The notes beneath the pieces are model-generated. The model searched no databases, was not told the origin of the DNA, and saw nothing but the letters and a program-made list of their open reading frames with translations. From Acidobacteriota bacterium (GTDB taxonomy: Bacteria; Acidobacteriota; Thermoanaerobaculia; UBA5066; Gp7-AA6), in assembly GCA_003222385.1 (NCBI GenBank), contig QHVV01000116.1, forward strand, positions 1-32,044: 32,044 nucleotides of DNA. The letters run 5' to 3'. Numbering within the stretch: position 1 is the stretch's first letter; every line of letters starts with the position of its first letter. Below, one piece after another: positions 29,638 to 32,044 of this stretch. A program made the translations under genes and the position numbers.

Positions 29638-31028
29638 ACGAGGAATTGACCGCACCGGCCGACGTCTCGATCGAGCTGCTCCGCCGCTACAACGTCCCGG
29701 GGCCGCGGTACACGTCGTATCCGACCGCTCCGGTGTGGACCGACGGCTTCTCGACCCGCGACTACGAGGAGATCCTGGCGGCTTCGCAGACGGCGGTCTC
29801 GCCCGCTCCGCTTTCGCTCTATCTGCACATTCCGTTCTGCGAAACGCTCTGTTACTTCTGCGCGTGCACGGTCGTCATCACCGGGAACCATTCGGTCGAG
29901 GAGCCTTACCTGGCGCTCCTGGAACGCGAGATCGACTGGGTTGCCGGGCGCGCGGGCGAAGACCGGGAGGTGGTCCAGCTGCACTGGGGAGGCGGTACAC
30001 CGACCTACTTCTCTCCCGACCGCATCTCGCGCCTCGCGGCGAAGCTCGCCGCGTCCTTCCGCTTTTCACCCCACGCGGAGGTCGGCGTCGAAGTCGATCC
30101 GCGGGTCACGACGGAGGCGCACCTCGAAGCACTCCGGAACGCCGGTTTCAATCGGCTCTCGATGGGGGTGCAGGACTTCGATCCGGCCGTGCAGAAAGCG
30201 ATCCACCGGATCCAGCCGTTCGAGGAGACGCGCGCACTCGTCGCGGCCGCGCGCGGCATGGGCTTCGACAGCATCAACATGGACCTGATCTACGGGCTGC
30301 CGCTTCAGACCGTGGACTCCTTCCGCTCCACGATCGACGACATCCTGGCGATCGGGCCGGACCGGCTGGCGGTGTACTCGTACGCCAACGTGCCGTGGTT
30401 GAAGAAGCACCAGAAGCTCCTGGAGCCGCAGCTGCCGGGCGATCACGAGAAGTTCGAGATCTTCTTGACCGCGCTCGCCCGTTTCACGCAAGCGGGCTAC
30501 GAATACATCGGGATGGATCATTTCGCGCGGCCGGACGACGAGCTCGCGCGCGCCCGGCGCAGCCGGACACTGCACCGCAACTTCCAAGGCTACACGACCA
30601 AGGCGGGAACGGACCTCGTCGGAATGGGCGTGTCGGCGATCGGAGCGATCGGAGACGCGTTCGTCCAGAACCGGCGCGAGCTGGCCGACTATCGAACGGC
30701 CGTCGAGAGAGACGGCGCCGCCACCTTCCGCGGTTTCCGCCTGTCGTTCGACGATCGGGTGCGGAGGGCGGTCATCGGCAACCTGCTCTGTCACGGTGTG
30801 GTCGTCGTCTCCGAGATCGAACTCGACTTCGGGATCGACTTCCCGAGATACTTCGCCGATTCGCTGGCGCGGCTTGCGGCCTGCGCCGAGGACGGTCTGG
30901 TCGAGATCTCGCCGGACGAGATCCGCGCGACGCCGCTCGGGCGCATCTTTCTGCGCAATCTGGCAATGGCTTTCGATTCTTACCTTCCGAGCCAATCAGC
31001 CAAACCCCTGTTTTCAAAGACACTCTGA
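29634..31028 (+). CDS. hemN: Oxygen-independent coproporphyrinogen III oxidase/dehydrogenase (radical SAM)
   Basis: GPRYTSYPTAPVW, LYLHIPFCETLCYFCACTVVIT (CxxxCxxCxC as in genuine HemN), HWGGGTPTYFS, GVQDFDPAVQKAIHRIQ; GTG start in a GTGA overlap with hemE stop. Confidence 0.95.
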   Translation: MNEELTAPADVSIELLRRYNVPGPRYTSYPTAPVWTDGFSTRDYEEILAASQTAVSPAPLSLYLHIPFCETLCYFCACTVVITGNHSVEEPYLALLEREIDWVAGRAGEDREVVQLHWGGGTPTYFSPDRISRLAAKLAASFRFSPHAEVGVEVDPRVTTEAHLEALRNAGFNRLSMGVQDFDPAVQKAIHRIQPFEETRALVAAARGMGFDSINMDLIYGLPLQTVDSFRSTIDDILAIGPDRLAVYSYANVPWLKKHQKLLEPQLPGDHEKFEIFLTALARFTQAGYEYIGMDHFARPDDELARARRSRTLHRNFQGYTTKAGTDLVGMGVSAIGAIGDAFVQNRRELADYRTAVERDGAATFRGFRLSFDDRVRRAVIGNLLCHGVVVVSEIELDFGIDFPRYFADSLARLAACAEDGLVEISPDEIRATPLGRIFLRNLAMAFDSYLPSQSAKPLFSKTL

Positions 31029-31030
31029 CG

Positions 31031-31084
31031 CGCGGCCACCCAAGAAACCGGTCGGTGAAACAGCAGTGCTGCTGGGTGGCCGCG
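31031..31084 (+). other. Long inverted repeat / RNA hairpin between hemN and hemH
   Basis: CGCGGCCACCCA (31031-31042) perfectly complementary to TGGGTGGCCGCG (31073-31084), 12-bp stem, 30-nt loop containing CAGCAG-TG-CTGCTG; no T-tract after it. Confidence 0.7.
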
Positions 31085-31125
31085 AGGAGAGAGGGTCAGT
31101 TACCGTGGCGACGTAGCGAGAGCGC

Positions 31126-32044
31126 TTGACCGACCGCGCCATCCTCTTCCTCCAGCTCGGAGGCCCCGAAAACCTCCGCGAGGTCCCCTCTTTCCTCTAC
31201 CGCCTCTTCTCGGATCCGGACGTCATCCGGGTCAAGCCGGCGATCCTGCGCAAGACGATCGCGGCGGCGATCGCGCTCGCGCGCCAGCGCACCTCCCGAT
31301 CGCTCTACGCGTCGATCGGCGGAGGCTCTCCCATCCGACGCTGGACCGAGGCGCAGGCCGCGGGCGTCGAGACGATCCTTCGAGATTCGGGGCGCGACGT
31401 TCTTGTCCGCGCGGCGATGAACTGCTCGGCTCCTCTCGTCGAGGACGTGGTCGCGGACCTGGCGGGACGCGGGGTTCGCCGGTTTCTCGCGTTTCCGCTC
31501 TACCCGCAGTATTCGCTGACGACGACGAAGGGGGCGCTCGAGCGCTCCCGCGCGGCGGTCGCGAAATCGGCTCGCGGAGCGGACTTCCACGAGCTCGGTT
31601 CCTGGCCGCTGCATCCGGGCTTCGTGGCCGCGCACGCCGAATCGATCCGGGAAGAGCTCGCGCGGTTTCCCGACCTCCGACCCGAGAGCACGCATCTGCT
31701 CTACTCCGCGCACTCGATCCCGAAGAAGCTCGTGACGCGGGAAGGCGACCCTTATCCGCGTGAGGTCGGGGCATCCGTCGCGGCGATCGATTCCGCGCTC
31801 GGCGGCCGGTCGCCGTCCTCGCTCGCGTACCAGTCGAAGCTCGGCCCGATCGAGTGGCTCGGCCCGCCCACTCTCGACGAGATCGGCCGGCTCGGGAGGG
31901 CCGGGGTCGAACAGGTGCTCGTCGTTCCCATCGCGTTCGTCAGCGACCACGTCGAAACCCTTTACGAGGTGGATCAGCTCTTCGCGGAAACGGCCCGCCG
32001 CGCCGGGATCGCTCACTTCCGGCGGACGACAGGCTTGAACGACC
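31126..32044 (+). CDS. hemH: Ferrochelatase, C-terminus off the window
   Basis: Manual translation from TTG 31126: LTDRAILFLQLGGPENLREVPSFLYRLFSDPDVIRVKPAILRKTIAAAIA...SIGGGSPIRRWTEAQAAGVETIL...AMNCSAPLVEDVV...FPLYPQYSLTTTKGALERS...LLYSAHSIPKKLVTREGDPYPREVGASV...LAYQSKLGPIEWLGPPTLDEI...VVPIAFVSDHVETLYEVDQLF. In-frame TAG at 31114-31116 bounds the start. Not in the ORF track (no stop in window). Confidence 0.93.
   Translation, partial: MTDRAILFLQLGGPENLREVPSFLYRLFSDPDVIRVKPAILRKTIAAAIALARQRTSRSLYASIGGGSPIRRWTEAQAAGVETILRDSGRDVLVRAAMNCSAPLVEDVVADLAGRGVRRFLAFPLYPQYSLTTTKGALERSRAAVAKSARGADFHELGSWPLHPGFVAAHAESIREELARFPDLRPESTHLLYSAHSIPKKLVTREGDPYPREVGASVAAIDSALGGRSPSSLAYQSKLGPIEWLGPPTLDEIGRLGRAGVEQVLVVPIAFVSDHVETLYEVDQLFAETARRAGIAHFRRTTGLND

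Noticed and set aside
31031-31084. Rho-independent terminator between hemN and hemH
   Set aside because: Strong stem but followed by AGGAGAGAGG rather than a T-tract, and hemH begins only ~40 nt later.

Overview
GC-rich, mostly bacterial chromosomal window; the lineage is possibly Acidobacteriota-like, but that is only an impression. It has three blocks. (1) A truncated SBBP-repeat surface/secreted protein on the minus strand (1..1021) faces a type IV pilus minor-pilin locus. That locus carries two paralogous cassettes: pilW1-pilX1-pilY1_1 (1535..7589) and fimT-pilV-pilW2-pilX2-pilY1_2 (7821..15132). Each cassette is preceded by a sequence matching the sigma-54 -24/-12 pattern, and both PilY1 paralogs have the same degenerate VWA/MIDAS motif (FGNSQTT). 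A structured-looking 231-nt gap separates the cassettes. (2) A housekeeping/stress stretch follows: a UdgX-type uracil-DNA glycosylase, an NmrA/SDR-like protein, a CuA-motif cupredoxin and a POT-family transporter. (3) A heme-biosynthesis supercluster comes last: hemX/ccsA-hemA-hemC-hemD-hemB-hemL on minus, then yceI on minus, then acnA-hemE-hemN-hemH on plus (hemH truncated by the window end), with many 4-nt start/stop overlaps. Two real genes, the SBBP gene at the left edge and hemH at the right edge, are absent from the ORF track because they run off the window. Most other very long ORFs in the track are high-GC shadow ORFs. No tRNA, rRNA, CRISPR array or IS element was recognised.
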